Below, piece by piece: positions 47,559 to 55,840 of a stretch of 64,000 nt of DNA (position 1 is its first letter; each line of letters opens with the position of its first letter). Origin of the DNA: Lelliottia sp. WAP21 (lineage in GTDB: Bacteria > Pseudomonadota > Gammaproteobacteria > Enterobacterales > Enterobacteriaceae). The translations under genes were made by a program, and so were the position numbers. The DNA lies in NCBI RefSeq assembly GCF_020532665.2, contig NZ_JAIWPG020000004.1, positions 124,001-188,000 of the forward strand. The letters run 5' to 3'. The notes below the pieces were generated by a model. The model saw only the letters and a program-made list of their open reading frames with translations. It was not told the DNA's origin and made no database searches.

Positions 47559-48815
47559 ATGAACATCACGACGCGTTTAAAGATGATGTCCTTTATGCAA
47601 TATTTTATCTGGGGGAGCTGGCTGGTGACCCTGGGTTCTTACATGATTAATACCCTACATTTTACCGGTTCAGACGTGGGCATGGTGTACAGCTCTAAGG
47701 GGCTCGCGGCTATTATCATGCCTTCGCTGGTGGGCATTATTGCTGACAAATGGCTGCGCGCAGACAGAGCTTATATGATCTGCCATCTTATTTGCGCCGC
47801 AGCGTTATGCTATGCCGCTCAGGTCAATGAGCCAGGCCTGATGTTCTGGGTCATGCTGGTCAATGCCATGGCATTTATGCCCACCATCGCGTTATCGAAC
47901 ACGATCTCCTATTCCTGCCTTGAACAGGCAGGTCTGGATACGGTGACCCATTTTCCACCTGTCCGCGTCTATGGCACCGTGGGGTTTATTATCGCGATGT
48001 GGGCGATTAGTCTGATGGGGATAGAGCTGAGTCATATTCAGCTTTATATCGCCGCGGGCTCTTCGCTGGCATTGGCACTTTATTCCCTGACGCTGCCTTC
48101 GATTCCCGTCGCCACAAAAAAAGCCTCTCAGACCCTCGCCAGCAAGCTGGGGCTGAATGCATTTGTCTTATTCCGTCAACCGCGCATGGCGGTGTTTTTT
48201 CTGTTTGCCATGCTCTTAGGGGCCGTGCTGCAAATAACGAACACCTTCGGTAGCCCCTTCCTGCACGACTTTGCGCGCAACCCAGTTTACGCCAACAGTT
48301 TTATTGTCAACTATCCCTCCATCTTGCTTTCCATATCGCAGATCTCTGAGGTCTTTTTCATTTTGACGATCCCTTATTTTCTGCAGCGCTTCGGCATCAA
48401 AACGGTCATGCTGATGAGTATGATTGCCTGGATGTTGCGTTTTGGCCTTTTTGCCTTTGGTGATCCGTCGCCGATGGGGTTTGTCCTGTTGATGATGTCG
48501 ATGATTGTCTATGGCTGCGCTTTTGACTTCTTCAATATATCCGGCTCTGTATTTGTCGAGCAGGAGGTGAGTGCCGATATTCGTGCCAGTGCGCAGGGCT
48601 TATTTATGACGATGGTCAATGGCGTCGGGGCTTATGTGGGGGCGATTCTTAGCGGGATGGCGGTGGATTACTTCTCCGTAGAGGGCGTGAAAGACTGGCA
48701 GACCATCTGGCTGGTTTTTGCCGCCTATGCCATGGTCCTGACGATCGTCTTTTATCTCTGTTTTAACTACCGCCACTCCCGTAAAAACAGCGGGTTGAGC
48801 ACAGTTACGCATTAA
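47559..48815 (+). CDS. xapB: XapB, xanthosine:H+ symporter
   Basis: XapB is a proton-coupled nucleoside permease of the NHS family within the major facilitator superfamily. The 418 residues have about 12 transmembrane helices, starting MSFMQYFIWGSWLVTLGSYM. Conserved features include GLAAIIMPSLVGIIADKWL and DFFNISGSVFVEQEVSADIRASAQGLF. It follows xapA by 50 bases containing a GTGGCC/GGGCCAC hairpin, and xapR lies downstream. Confidence 0.93.
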   Translation: MNITTRLKMMSFMQYFIWGSWLVTLGSYMINTLHFTGSDVGMVYSSKGLAAIIMPSLVGIIADKWLRADRAYMICHLICAAALCYAAQVNEPGLMFWVMLVNAMAFMPTIALSNTISYSCLEQAGLDTVTHFPPVRVYGTVGFIIAMWAISLMGIELSHIQLYIAAGSSLALALYSLTLPSIPVATKKASQTLASKLGLNAFVLFRQPRMAVFFLFAMLLGAVLQITNTFGSPFLHDFARNPVYANSFIVNYPSILLSISQISEVFFILTIPYFLQRFGIKTVMLMSMIAWMLRFGLFAFGDPSPMGFVLLMMSMIVYGCAFDFFNISGSVFVEQEVSADIRASAQGLFMTMVNGVGAYVGAILSGMAVDYFSVEGVKDWQTIWLVFAAYAMVLTIVFYLCFNYRHSRKNSGLSTVTH

Positions 48816-48882
48816 AATCTGCCCGTCATCGGCGAAAAGATCTAAGGTGGGGTATCGAGTGTTTTCGCCGGGATGGAGTGTG

Positions 48883-49794
48883 ATGGAACGCGTGTACCGT
48901 ACTGATCTTAAGCTATTGCGCTATTTTCTTGCCGTGGCAGAAGAACTGCATTTTGGACGGGCTGCCGCCCGTCTCAATATGTCGCAACCGCCACTGAGTC
49001 TGCATATTAAAGAGCTTGAAAGCCAGCTGGGAACGCTGCTTTTTATTCGTCATTCACGCAGCGTTGCCCTGACGCATGCGGGCAAAGTGCTGATGGAAGA
49101 GTCGCGACGTCTGCTTGCCAGTGCCAGCCAGGCGCTCGCCCGCGTTGAAAAGATTGGGCGGGGAGAAGCAGGGCGCATTGAGATGGGCATTGTGGGTACG
49201 GCGATGTGGAGTGAGGTGCGTTCGGTGATGCGATCGTTCATAAAAGATCACCCGAATGTGGACGTCGTTTTCCGTGAAAAATCACCGGTCATGCAGATGG
49301 CTCTGCTTGAGCGGCGAGAGCTGGATATAGGGATCTGGCGTATGGCTATCGAACCCACGGCCGGTTTTACCAGTCTTTGTCTGGGGAAAGCATCGTTTCT
49401 GGTGGCCATGCCGGAGGATCATCCCCTGGTCAATCAGCCCGCTATCGCGCTTGCCGATCTGCAGAATGACTATTTTGTCACGATGCCCACTGCGCATTCA
49501 GACTGGGCATTTTTGCAGCGCGTGTGCCAGCAGGCAGGGTTCACGCCTTTGATTGTACGGGAGGCGGTTGAGCCTCAGACGGTCCTGGCGATGATCAGCA
49601 TGGGGATGGGGATAACCCTGGCCGCAGACAGCTATGCCCAAATGCAGTGGCCCGGCGTGGTATTCCGCCCGCTACGGGAACGTATTCCGGCAGATTTGTA
49701 TGTGGTGTATGACGAGAAGCAGGCAACCCCGGCGGTGACGCATTTGATTAATGCGTTGGTATATCGCAATTCGAATCGTTCAAATCGCAGATAG
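48883..49794 (+). CDS. xapR: XapR, LysR-family activator of xapAB, with repeat-encoded C-terminus
   Basis: XapR is a LysR-type regulator of xapAB that responds to xanthosine or deoxyinosine. The helix-turn-helix is at about residues 10-66 (LLRYFLAVAEELHFGRAAARLNMSQPPLSLHIKELESQLG). The 303-residue protein is longer than E. coli XapR (294). The last residues, YRNSNRSNRR, have no counterpart I recall, and the last seven are encoded by the first copy of the 155-base tandem repeat at 49770. ATG 48883 after GGAG gives the family start MERVYRTDLK. The first repeat terminator follows the stop immediately. Confidence 0.93.
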   Translation: MERVYRTDLKLLRYFLAVAEELHFGRAAARLNMSQPPLSLHIKELESQLGTLLFIRHSRSVALTHAGKVLMEESRRLLASASQALARVEKIGRGEAGRIEMGIVGTAMWSEVRSVMRSFIKDHPNVDVVFREKSPVMQMALLERRELDIGIWRMAIEPTAGFTSLCLGKASFLVAMPEDHPLVNQPAIALADLQNDYFVTMPTAHSDWAFLQRVCQQAGFTPLIVREAVEPQTVLAMISMGMGITLAADSYAQMQWPGVVFRPLRERIPADLYVVYDEKQATPAVTHLINALVYRNSNRSNRR

Positions 49795-49795
49795 C

Positions 49796-49822
49796 AAAAA
49801 AGCGCCTTTAGGGCGCTTTTTT
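49796..49822. terminator. Terminator, repeat unit 1 (after xapR)
   Basis: AAAAAAGCGCC, short loop, GGCGCTTTTTT. It works in both directions, and directly follows the xapR stop. Confidence 0.9.
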
Positions 49823-49950
49823 ACATTGGTGGGTCGTGCAGGATGACTCGCTTCGCTCGCCCTTCGGGCCGTCGCCGCAGGCGGCTCCGGTGCCTCACTG
49901 CGTTCGGCCCGAACCTGCTGCAGGTTCGAATCGTTCATATCGCAGATAGC

Positions 49951-49977
49951 AAAAAAGCGCCTTTAGGGCGCTTTTTT
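49951..49977. terminator. Terminator, repeat unit 2
   Basis: Exact copy of the terminator in unit 1, 155 bases further on. Confidence 0.9.
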
Positions 49978-50105
49978 ACATTGGTGGGTCGTGCAGGATG
50001 ACTCGCTTCGCTCGCCCTTCGGGCCGTCGCCGTAAACGGCTCCGTTGCCTCACTGCGTTCGGCTCGGACCTGCTGCAGGTTCGAATCGTTCAAATCGCAG
50101 ATAGC

Positions 50106-50132
50106 AAAAAAGCGCCTTTAGGGCGCTTTTTT
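50106..50132. terminator. Terminator, repeat unit 3 (after the tRNA operon)
   Basis: Third exact copy, four bases beyond the CCA end of tRNA-Lys on the minus strand. It is the first terminator met by the val-lys tRNA transcript. Confidence 0.9.
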
Positions 50133-50136
50133 ACAT

Positions 50137-50212
50137 TGGTGGGTCGTGCAGGATTCGAACCTGCGACCAATTGATTAAAAGTCAACTGCTCTACCAACTG
50201 AGCTAACGACCC
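50137..50212 (-). tRNA. lysV: tRNA-Lys(UUU)
   Basis: A 76-base tRNA with CCA encoded. The 5' end is GGGUCGUUAGCUCAG, the anticodon loop CUUUUAA gives UUU, and the T-loop is UUCGAAU. It is the last gene of the val-val-val-lys operon, four bases after the third tRNA-Val. Its last 18 bases are repeated in the tandem array downstream. Confidence 0.97.
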
Positions 50213-50215
50213 GAA

Positions 50216-50291
50216 TGGTGGGTGATGACGGGCTCGAACCGCCGACCCCCTCCGTGTAAAGGAGGTGCTCTACCAACTGAGCTAATCACCC
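50216..50291 (-). tRNA. tRNA-Val(UAC), third of the operon
   Basis: A 76-base tRNA beginning GGGUGAUUAGCUCAG, anticodon UAC, CCA encoded. The anticodon stem has C-G where the other two copies have U-G. Confidence 0.97.
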
Positions 50292-50330
50292 AAACTTCGG
50301 TACTGCATCGACAAGCGTTCACATTGAGAA

Positions 50331-50406
50331 TGGTGGGCGATGACGGGCTCGAACCGCCGACCCCCTCCGTGTAAAGGAGATGCTCTACCAACTGAGCTAA
50401 TCGCCC
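50331..50406 (-). tRNA. tRNA-Val(UAC), second of the operon
   Basis: A 76-base tRNA, anticodon UAC. The acceptor stem is GGGCGAU/AUCGCCC, whereas the two flanking copies have GGGUGAU/AUCACCC. The change is compensated on both sides, so pairing is kept. Confidence 0.97.
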
Positions 50407-50449
50407 ATTCTCAAATACTTATCTACACTGCGGGTCACCATTAAGTAGA

Positions 50450-50525
50450 TGGTGGGTGATGACGGGCTCGAACCGCCGACCCCCTCCGTGTAAAGGAGAT
50501 GCTCTACCAACTGAGCTAATCACCC
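50450..50525 (-). tRNA. tRNA-Val(UAC), first of the operon
   Basis: A 76-base tRNA, anticodon UAC, CCA encoded. It is the promoter-proximal gene of the operon equivalent to E. coli valU-valX-valY-lysV. Confidence 0.97.
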
Positions 50526-50542
50526 CCGCTGTGTGGAGTCGC

Positions 50543-50570
50543 ATTATAGGGAGAGTTGAAAATGAGTCAA
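50543..50570 (-). promoter_or_regulatory. Promoter of the val-lys tRNA operon
   Basis: On the minus strand TTGACT (50565-50570), a 16-base spacer and TATAAT (50543-50548) precede GCGAC. The GC-rich discriminator fits a growth-rate-controlled stable RNA promoter. Confidence 0.85.
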
Positions 50571-50782
50571 CGCCTTTTCTGAATATTTTGTTTGTTCGTC
50601 GTAAAATTAGTCAAAACGATCGCTGAATGGGCAGGGGCGCATGATTTATAAACAAAATTCGTAAACCTGCATCTCAAACAGGGAACATCATTGAGGAATC
50701 AGCCCACAGTGATAGAATATTGCCCATTGTTTTTTTCCAGCATTTGCCGGTCGTCGGCATCTTTATAACGTAAGGCCATTTC

Positions 50783-52198
50783 ATGAAAATCAAAACTCGC
50801 TTCGCGCCAAGCCCGACAGGCTATTTGCACGTCGGCGGTGCACGTACTGCCCTTTACTCCTGGCTTTTTGCACGTCACAACGGCGGTGAGTTCGTGCTGC
50901 GTATTGAAGACACCGATCTTGAGCGTTCGACGCCGGAAGCTATCGAAGCCATTATGGACGGGATGAACTGGCTCAATCTGGAATGGGATGAAGGTCCTTA
51001 CTTCCAGACTAAACGTTTTGATCGCTATAACGCCGTCATTGATGACATGCTGATCGCGGGCACGGCGTACAAATGCTACTGCTCCAAAGAGCGTCTGGAA
51101 GCATTGCGTGAAGAGCAGATGGCAAACGGCGAGAAACCTCGTTATGACGGCCGTTGCCGTCATGACCATAGTGAACATGCTGCTGATGAACCCTGCGTGG
51201 TGCGTTTCGCTAACCCGCAGGAAGGTTCAGTTATCTTCGATGACCAGATCCGTGGCCCGATCGAATTCAGCAATCAGGAGCTGGATGACCTGATCATTCG
51301 CCGTACTGATGGTTCTCCAACCTATAACTTCTGCGTTGTGGTGGATGACTGGGATATGGAAATCACCCATGTGATCCGTGGTGAAGACCATATCAACAAC
51401 ACGCCGCGCCAGATTAATATCCTGAAAGCGCTGAATGCGCCTGTTCCTGTTTATGCACACGTCTCCATGATTAACGGTGACGACGGTAAAAAACTGTCCA
51501 AACGTCATGGTGCGGTGAGCGTGATGCAGTATCGCGATGATGGCTATCTGCCAGAAGCCTTGCTGAACTATCTGGTGCGCTTGGGCTGGTCCAGTGGCGA
51601 CCAGGAGATCTTCAGCCGTGAAGAGATGATCAAGCTGTTCTCCCTGGGCGCGGTGAGCAAATCCGCCAGTGCGTTCAACACCGACAAACTGCTGTGGCTG
51701 AACCATCACTACATTAATACGATGCCGGCGGAATACGTGGCAACTTATCTGCAGTGGCACATTGAGCAGGCTAACATTGATACCCGCACCGGCCCTGAAC
51801 TGGCCGATCTGGTTCGTCTGTTGGGCGAGCGCTGCAAAACGCTGAAAGAGATCGCTGAAAGCTGCCGTTACTTCTACGAAGATTTCAGCGAATTTGACGC
51901 CGATGCGGCGAAGAAACATCTGCGTCCTGTGGCACGCCAGCCGCTGGAAGTGGTGCGTGACAAACTCGACGCTATCACGAGCTGGACTGCCGAAAATGTT
52001 CATCATGCGATTCAGGCAACCGCTGATGAACTGGAAGTCGGGATGGGTAAAGTGGGTATGCCGCTGCGCGTCGCGGTAACCGGCGCAGGCCAGTCTCCGG
52101 CTCTGGATGTGACCGTCCATGCCATTGGTAAAACGCGCAGCGTAGCGCGGATTAACAAGGCGCTGGGCTTTATTGCGGAACGCGAAAGCCAGCAATAA
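50783..52198 (+). CDS. gltX: GltX, glutamyl-tRNA synthetase
   Basis: GltX charges tRNA-Glu. The 471 residues equal E. coli GltX. The class I HIGH-type motif is in [17 protein letters not shown] (9-25), the KMSKS-type motif is GKKLSKRHG near 235-243, and the zinc-binding segment is CYCSKE...RCRHDH (98-129). The helical anticodon-binding domain follows. It is divergent from the tRNA operon, an arrangement conserved in enteric bacteria. About 210 bases between the tRNA promoter and gltX hold its own promoters. Confidence 0.97.
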   Translation: MKIKTRFAPSPTGYLHVGGARTALYSWLFARHNGGEFVLRIEDTDLERSTPEAIEAIMDGMNWLNLEWDEGPYFQTKRFDRYNAVIDDMLIAGTAYKCYCSKERLEALREEQMANGEKPRYDGRCRHDHSEHAADEPCVVRFANPQEGSVIFDDQIRGPIEFSNQELDDLIIRRTDGSPTYNFCVVVDDWDMEITHVIRGEDHINNTPRQINILKALNAPVPVYAHVSMINGDDGKKLSKRHGAVSVMQYRDDGYLPEALLNYLVRLGWSSGDQEIFSREEMIKLFSLGAVSKSASAFNTDKLLWLNHHYINTMPAEYVATYLQWHIEQANIDTRTGPELADLVRLLGERCKTLKEIAESCRYFYEDFSEFDADAAKKHLRPVARQPLEVVRDKLDAITSWTAENVHHAIQATADELEVGMGKVGMPLRVAVTGAGQSPALDVTVHAIGKTRSVARINKALGFIAERESQQ

Positions 52199-52217
52199 GC
52201 GACAAGATCAGTATCTT

Positions 52218-52244
52218 AACGGCAGGGTGACCTGCCGTTTTTTT
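52218..52244. terminator. Terminator between gltX and yfeD
   Basis: AACGGCAGG, loop GTGA, CCTGCCGTT is followed by a T-run. It lies between convergent genes. Confidence 0.85.
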
Positions 52245-52638
52245 ATGCCTTAACGTCCACAATCCCCAGCCGCGTCAGAAATCCGTTTATCCCTTCTCTT
52301 AATAACAAGCGCTCAAGATGGTCTTGTTCCGAGGCCGTCATTTTCTCCAGAACGTCGGTAATTTTAGGCGAAAGGGCGGGTGCAACAGGACGGGCGTAAG
52401 CAGGTGGCGTCTCTTCCAGTTGATAGACCGCCTGTTGAAGACGCATCGCTGGCAGGCTCTTAATATGTTCCCGCACTCGCGCATCAACATGAACCCAACG
52501 GGCACGTCCTCCTTTGACACCGTTAATTCTTTCGGTTTTCCATCCTTTTTCGCGGATCCAGCGATTCACCGTTTGCTTTGCCATCCCAAGGGTTAGGGAC
52601 AGCTCTTCCGTGGTCATTTTGCTCCGTAGTGTTTTCAT
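52243..52638 (-). CDS. yfeD: YfeD, putative DNA-binding protein (YfeC-like family)
   Basis: The 131-residue protein has a helix-turn-helix at about 8-50 (MTTEELSLTLGMAKQTVNRWIREKGWKTERINGVKGGRARWVHVD) and a C-terminal helical region (KMTASEQDHLERLLLREGINGFLTRLGI). It is a paralogue of the neighbouring yfeC; both halves align. Regulatory targets are unknown. It starts one base after the yfeC stop, so the pair is one operon. Confidence 0.88.
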   Translation of the reverse strand: MKTLRSKMTTEELSLTLGMAKQTVNRWIREKGWKTERINGVKGGRARWVHVDARVREHIKSLPAMRLQQAVYQLEETPPAYARPVAPALSPKITDVLEKMTASEQDHLERLLLREGINGFLTRLGIVDVKA

Positions 52639-52639
52639 A

Positions 52640-53002
52640 TCAATTCTGGTCGCGAATCCCTAAACGTTGTAGCAATCCGGCAATCCCTTCTCGCAGCAAC
52701 AAAGAGGTCATTTGTTTGCGCTCGTCCGGTGTCATTTCATTCGCCAGCGTCAGGAGTAAAGCATGCAGTGGACTTTCGCCCGTGATGCTTTCGGGAATCT
52801 CAGGCGCATCCGTGGCTCTGCGCGCGCTGCGAATAAATTCCCGCACGTTTTCATTGACGTGAACCAGACGCGCTTTTCCCCCCTGAACACCGGGCCTTGG
52901 CGATGTCATCCAACCCTCTTTGCGCACCCATTTATTGATGGTCTGTCGGCTGAAACCGGTGAGCCGGGCTAACTCTTCTGGTGTCATTCGTTCCTTGATC
53001 AT
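52640..53002 (-). CDS. yfeC: YfeC, putative DNA-binding transcriptional regulator
   Basis: The 120-residue protein has an N-terminal helix-turn-helix (MTPEELARLTGFSRQTINKWVRKEGW, about 6-31), the shared PGVQGGKARLVHVNENVREFI segment, and a C-terminal MTSLLLREGIAGLLQRLGIRD helix. It is close to E. coli YfeC, which has been reported to affect DNA release and exported proteins. It is the first gene of yfeC-yfeD and divergent from the tRNA-Ala pair. Confidence 0.9.
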   Translation of the reverse strand: MIKERMTPEELARLTGFSRQTINKWVRKEGWMTSPRPGVQGGKARLVHVNENVREFIRSARRATDAPEIPESITGESPLHALLLTLANEMTPDERKQMTSLLLREGIAGLLQRLGIRDQN

Positions 53003-53160
53003 GCAATTTCCTGAGTAAGAGTATGGTTAATAGGCGTTCATTTTATAGCACCCTTTTACGTGAAAACGTGACAGGCTTAACTCATGATTGCGAGGAACCT
53101 CGCAAGGTGATTCATTTGCATGATTTTTCAGCGATTGAGAGCATCAGGATGATTTTGCCG

Positions 53161-53189
53161 TTGACACTCTGCGGAGGAATTCATATTAT
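53161..53189 (+). promoter_or_regulatory. Promoter of the tRNA-Ala pair
   Basis: TTGACA, a 17-base spacer and TATTAT form a near-consensus sigma-70 promoter. A GC-rich discriminator (GCCGCCCGTC) follows, as in stable RNA promoters. Confidence 0.88.
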
Positions 53190-53218
53190 GCCGCCCGTCA
53201 ACACGACAGCTTTACGTT

Positions 53219-53294
<76 letters not shown>

Positions 53295-53330
53295 AATTCT
53301 CACCCAAAGAATTTGGAACGTAAAAACTGT

Positions 53331-53406
<76 letters not shown>

Positions 53407-53413
53407 AAATTCT

Positions 53414-53443
53414 AACCCTCGCTGAAAAGCGGGGGTTTTTTTA
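53414..53443 (+). terminator. Terminator of the tRNA-Ala operon
   Basis: AACCCTCGCT, loop GAAA, AGCGGGGGTT with one T-G pair, then a run of seven T. Confidence 0.9.
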
Positions 53444-53608
53444 TATTTTCGTAAAATGATTCCTTCCCTTTTGTTATCAACCTGTCTTTTTTCTAAACCA
53501 CGTGGAGATAAAACGGTCCAAATTTAGACCGCAACTTGATTCACGCTTTGAATAAACTTAATATTCATAAGGCCAATATTATGCCGGGATGAATTGTCAA
53601 TTAAATTA

Positions 53609-55804
53609 ATGAAAAGTAAATCAGGTAACAATTTAAAAATATTTATACTTGCGCAAATATTGTGCCTGCTCGCTGTACCCCTGGCTCGCTATATTTCACC
53701 CCGCGCGCTTATCGATGGGGTTGACGTCTATTTAGCCTGGTTACCATTAAGTCTGATGCTGGCGGTTATTCTGTTGTTTGGCCGCAGGGCTATTATTCCA
53801 ATAATAACGAGTTTTGCTCTGACCAACGCCCTGAGTTTCAATCTGACTTTTTTGCAGCACGCGGTGTTGTTGTTTTGTCAGGTCTTTGCCGTTTTCGCCG
53901 CATGTGGTGCGCTTCGTTTGCAGTTAGGCCGCCGCTGGCGGTTTGGCGTACCTAACCGACACCTCGGCGTCCGTATTTTCTGGCTGGGGTTTATTATCCC
54001 GCCGGGGATCAAGCTTTCCATGTATCTGGCAGGAAATCTCTTTCATTTTCCCGTTTCCCTGTCGACGTTCTTCGGTGAAGGCAGCGCCATCTATCATATT
54101 GTTGATATTCAAAGCCTGATATGTGCAGGCTTAATATTTACGATGATGTTCTATTATCCGTTAAGAATGATTATTAATCCGCGTTATGCCAGAACGTTCT
54201 GGCTACGCAGTATTAAGCCCTATTTTATTAAAAACAGTGTTCTTTTTACATTCACATGGCTAATGCTTTTAGGGTTAGTCCTCACCATACTTTGTGCACC
54301 TGTAGAATCACCGTTCATTGCGGGATATCTGGTTCCGGTGATTTTTATTCTGTTTACCGCCGCCATTAGCCGGTTAAGTTATGCACTGGTCTCGCTCTGC
54401 TGGGCATTTTCGGCCCTGACGCTGCTGACCTATAACAAAAATTTTCTTAATGGCGTTGAAACGGGTTATTCACTCTCCTTTGTTCTTTCTGTCCTGATTT
54501 CCTTCACGATTTGCCTGTTGTACATGTGGCGAATCTATCGACGTACCGAGTGGCTAAAGCGTGGCTGGCAGGAGAGGGCACTCACCGATCCGCTGACGGG
54601 ATTGGCGAACTTGCGCGCCCTGGAGATTTTTTTGACCACCCATCCTGACGCGAAAATTTGCTGTTTGCGCATGGATAATCTGGAATTTCTCAGTCGCCAC
54701 TATGGCATGTTGATGCGCGTCCACTGCAAGCGAGCAATAACCCAGTCCGTTCAGCCTCTTTTGCAGAGTGAGGAGAAATTCTTTCAGCTTCCTGGCAGTG
54801 AAATGGTGCTGGTATTACTCGGTCCGCAAACAGCTGAACGTTTGCAGCATATTGTTGATCAGCTCAATAACCGAAACTTTTACTGGAACAATACGGCGCT
54901 GGATATTGAATTTGGCGCAGCGTGGGGTGAATTAGAAGGCCGTAGCGGGGAGCAACTGAATCATACGTTGGGTCAACTGAGCTGGCTTTCTGAACAGTCC
55001 TGTATTGCACATACGGTGCTTGCGTTGACCCACAGTCAGGAGACCGTCTCCGGTCAGACCACTGAGCGCGTGCTGATGTTAAGTCGGATTAAACGCGCGC
55101 TCGATGAGGAGGGCGTCAAACTCTATGCGCAGCCTATTCAAAACGTGGCGGGAGAAGGATATCACGAAATTCTGACGCGTCTGGAGAGTGACGGAGAACT
55201 CATCACGCCTGACCGTTTCATTCCGCTGATCGCGCAGTTTAATATGAGCCATCGCTTTGACCTTACGGTGCTGGAGAAACTTCTTCTTTGGCTGCGTGCG
55301 CACCCTTCATCGCAAAACGTGGCAAGGTTCTCGGTAAACCTGATGCCGCTGACGTTAATGCAAAAGGAGATTGCTTCAGAGATTATCGCGCTGTTTACCC
55401 ATTACGGTATCGATCCGCATGTGGTGATTATTGAAATCACGGAAGAGCAGGCATTTTCAGACTCGGATTCCAGTATCCAGAATATTCAAAAGCTGCGTGA
55501 ATACGGATTCAAGATTGCCATTGATGATTTTGGCACGGGCTACGCTAACTATGAACGTCTGAAACGACTTGAGGCGGATATCATTAAAATCGATGGCTCC
55601 TTCGTAAAAGATATCTGTACCGACAGTATGGATGCGATGATCGTGAAATCTATTTGCAACCTGGCAAAAACAAAATCACTCACCGTTGTGGCGGAGTATG
55701 TCGAAACGGATGCGCAGCGGCAGTTGTTGCTGGACTCGGGGGTGGATTATCTGCAGGGATATTTGATTGGTAAACCGCGTCCGTTACAGGAATCGCAGGC
55801 GTAA
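53609..55804 (+). CDS. Membrane-bound GGDEF/EAL cyclic-di-GMP protein at the pdeA (yfeA) locus
   Basis: About 731 residues. The first 300 form a hydrophobic sensor region of about eight to ten helices, like MASE1. A degenerate GGDEF domain follows (starts LTDPLTGLANLRALEIFL near 325; the signature is replaced by LPGSEM, so synthesis of c-di-GMP is unlikely). The C-terminal EAL domain keeps EIL in the YHEILTRL segment and the loop IDDFGTGYANYERLKRLEADIIKIDGSF, so it may be an active phosphodiesterase. It lies in the place of E. coli pdeA between alaWX and nupC but is much diverged in the sensor part. Start is uncertain: ATG 53609 lacks a good ribosome site, and TTG 53594 is possible. Confidence 0.82.
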   Translation: MKSKSGNNLKIFILAQILCLLAVPLARYISPRALIDGVDVYLAWLPLSLMLAVILLFGRRAIIPIITSFALTNALSFNLTFLQHAVLLFCQVFAVFAACGALRLQLGRRWRFGVPNRHLGVRIFWLGFIIPPGIKLSMYLAGNLFHFPVSLSTFFGEGSAIYHIVDIQSLICAGLIFTMMFYYPLRMIINPRYARTFWLRSIKPYFIKNSVLFTFTWLMLLGLVLTILCAPVESPFIAGYLVPVIFILFTAAISRLSYALVSLCWAFSALTLLTYNKNFLNGVETGYSLSFVLSVLISFTICLLYMWRIYRRTEWLKRGWQERALTDPLTGLANLRALEIFLTTHPDAKICCLRMDNLEFLSRHYGMLMRVHCKRAITQSVQPLLQSEEKFFQLPGSEMVLVLLGPQTAERLQHIVDQLNNRNFYWNNTALDIEFGAAWGELEGRSGEQLNHTLGQLSWLSEQSCIAHTVLALTHSQETVSGQTTERVLMLSRIKRALDEEGVKLYAQPIQNVAGEGYHEILTRLESDGELITPDRFIPLIAQFNMSHRFDLTVLEKLLLWLRAHPSSQNVARFSVNLMPLTLMQKEIASEIIALFTHYGIDPHVVIIEITEEQAFSDSDSSIQNIQKLREYGFKIAIDDFGTGYANYERLKRLEADIIKIDGSFVKDICTDSMDAMIVKSICNLAKTKSLTVVAEYVETDAQRQLLLDSGVDYLQGYLIGKPRPLQESQA

Positions 55805-55832
55805 AAAAACCGGAGCCAGGCTCCGGTTTTTT
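55804..55832. terminator. Bidirectional terminator between the EAL gene and nupC
   Basis: AAAACCGGAGCC and GGCTCCGGTTTT form a near-continuous palindrome flanked by A- and T-runs, between convergent genes. Confidence 0.88.
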
Positions 55833-55840
55833 GAGGTGGT

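Larger units (their letters stand above)
49770..50154. repeat. 155-bp tandem repeats carrying the 3' end of tRNA-Lys
   Basis: Unit 1 starts at 49771, unit 2 at 49926 and a partial unit 3 at 50081, an exact 155-base period. Each unit has, in plus-strand order, TCGAATCGTTCA, a bidirectional terminator, the complement of the last 18 bases of tRNA-Lys including CCA (49827-49844, 49982-49999, and in the gene itself at 50137-50154), and an 82-base GC-rich spacer with hairpins. Units 1 and 2 differ at about ten positions. TTCGAA, also present in the tRNA T-loop, marks each boundary. In the direction of tRNA transcription the array lies downstream of tRNA-Lys, as the rtT repeats do after E. coli tyrT. 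Confidence 0.95.

Noticed and set aside
49770-50154. CRISPR array
   Set aside because: The repeats are 155 bases long, contiguous, contain a terminator and tRNA sequence, and have no variable spacers or cas genes.
50203-50391. Open frame across two tRNA-Val genes
   Set aside because: Repeats the same peptide from duplicated tRNA sequence; no coding signal.
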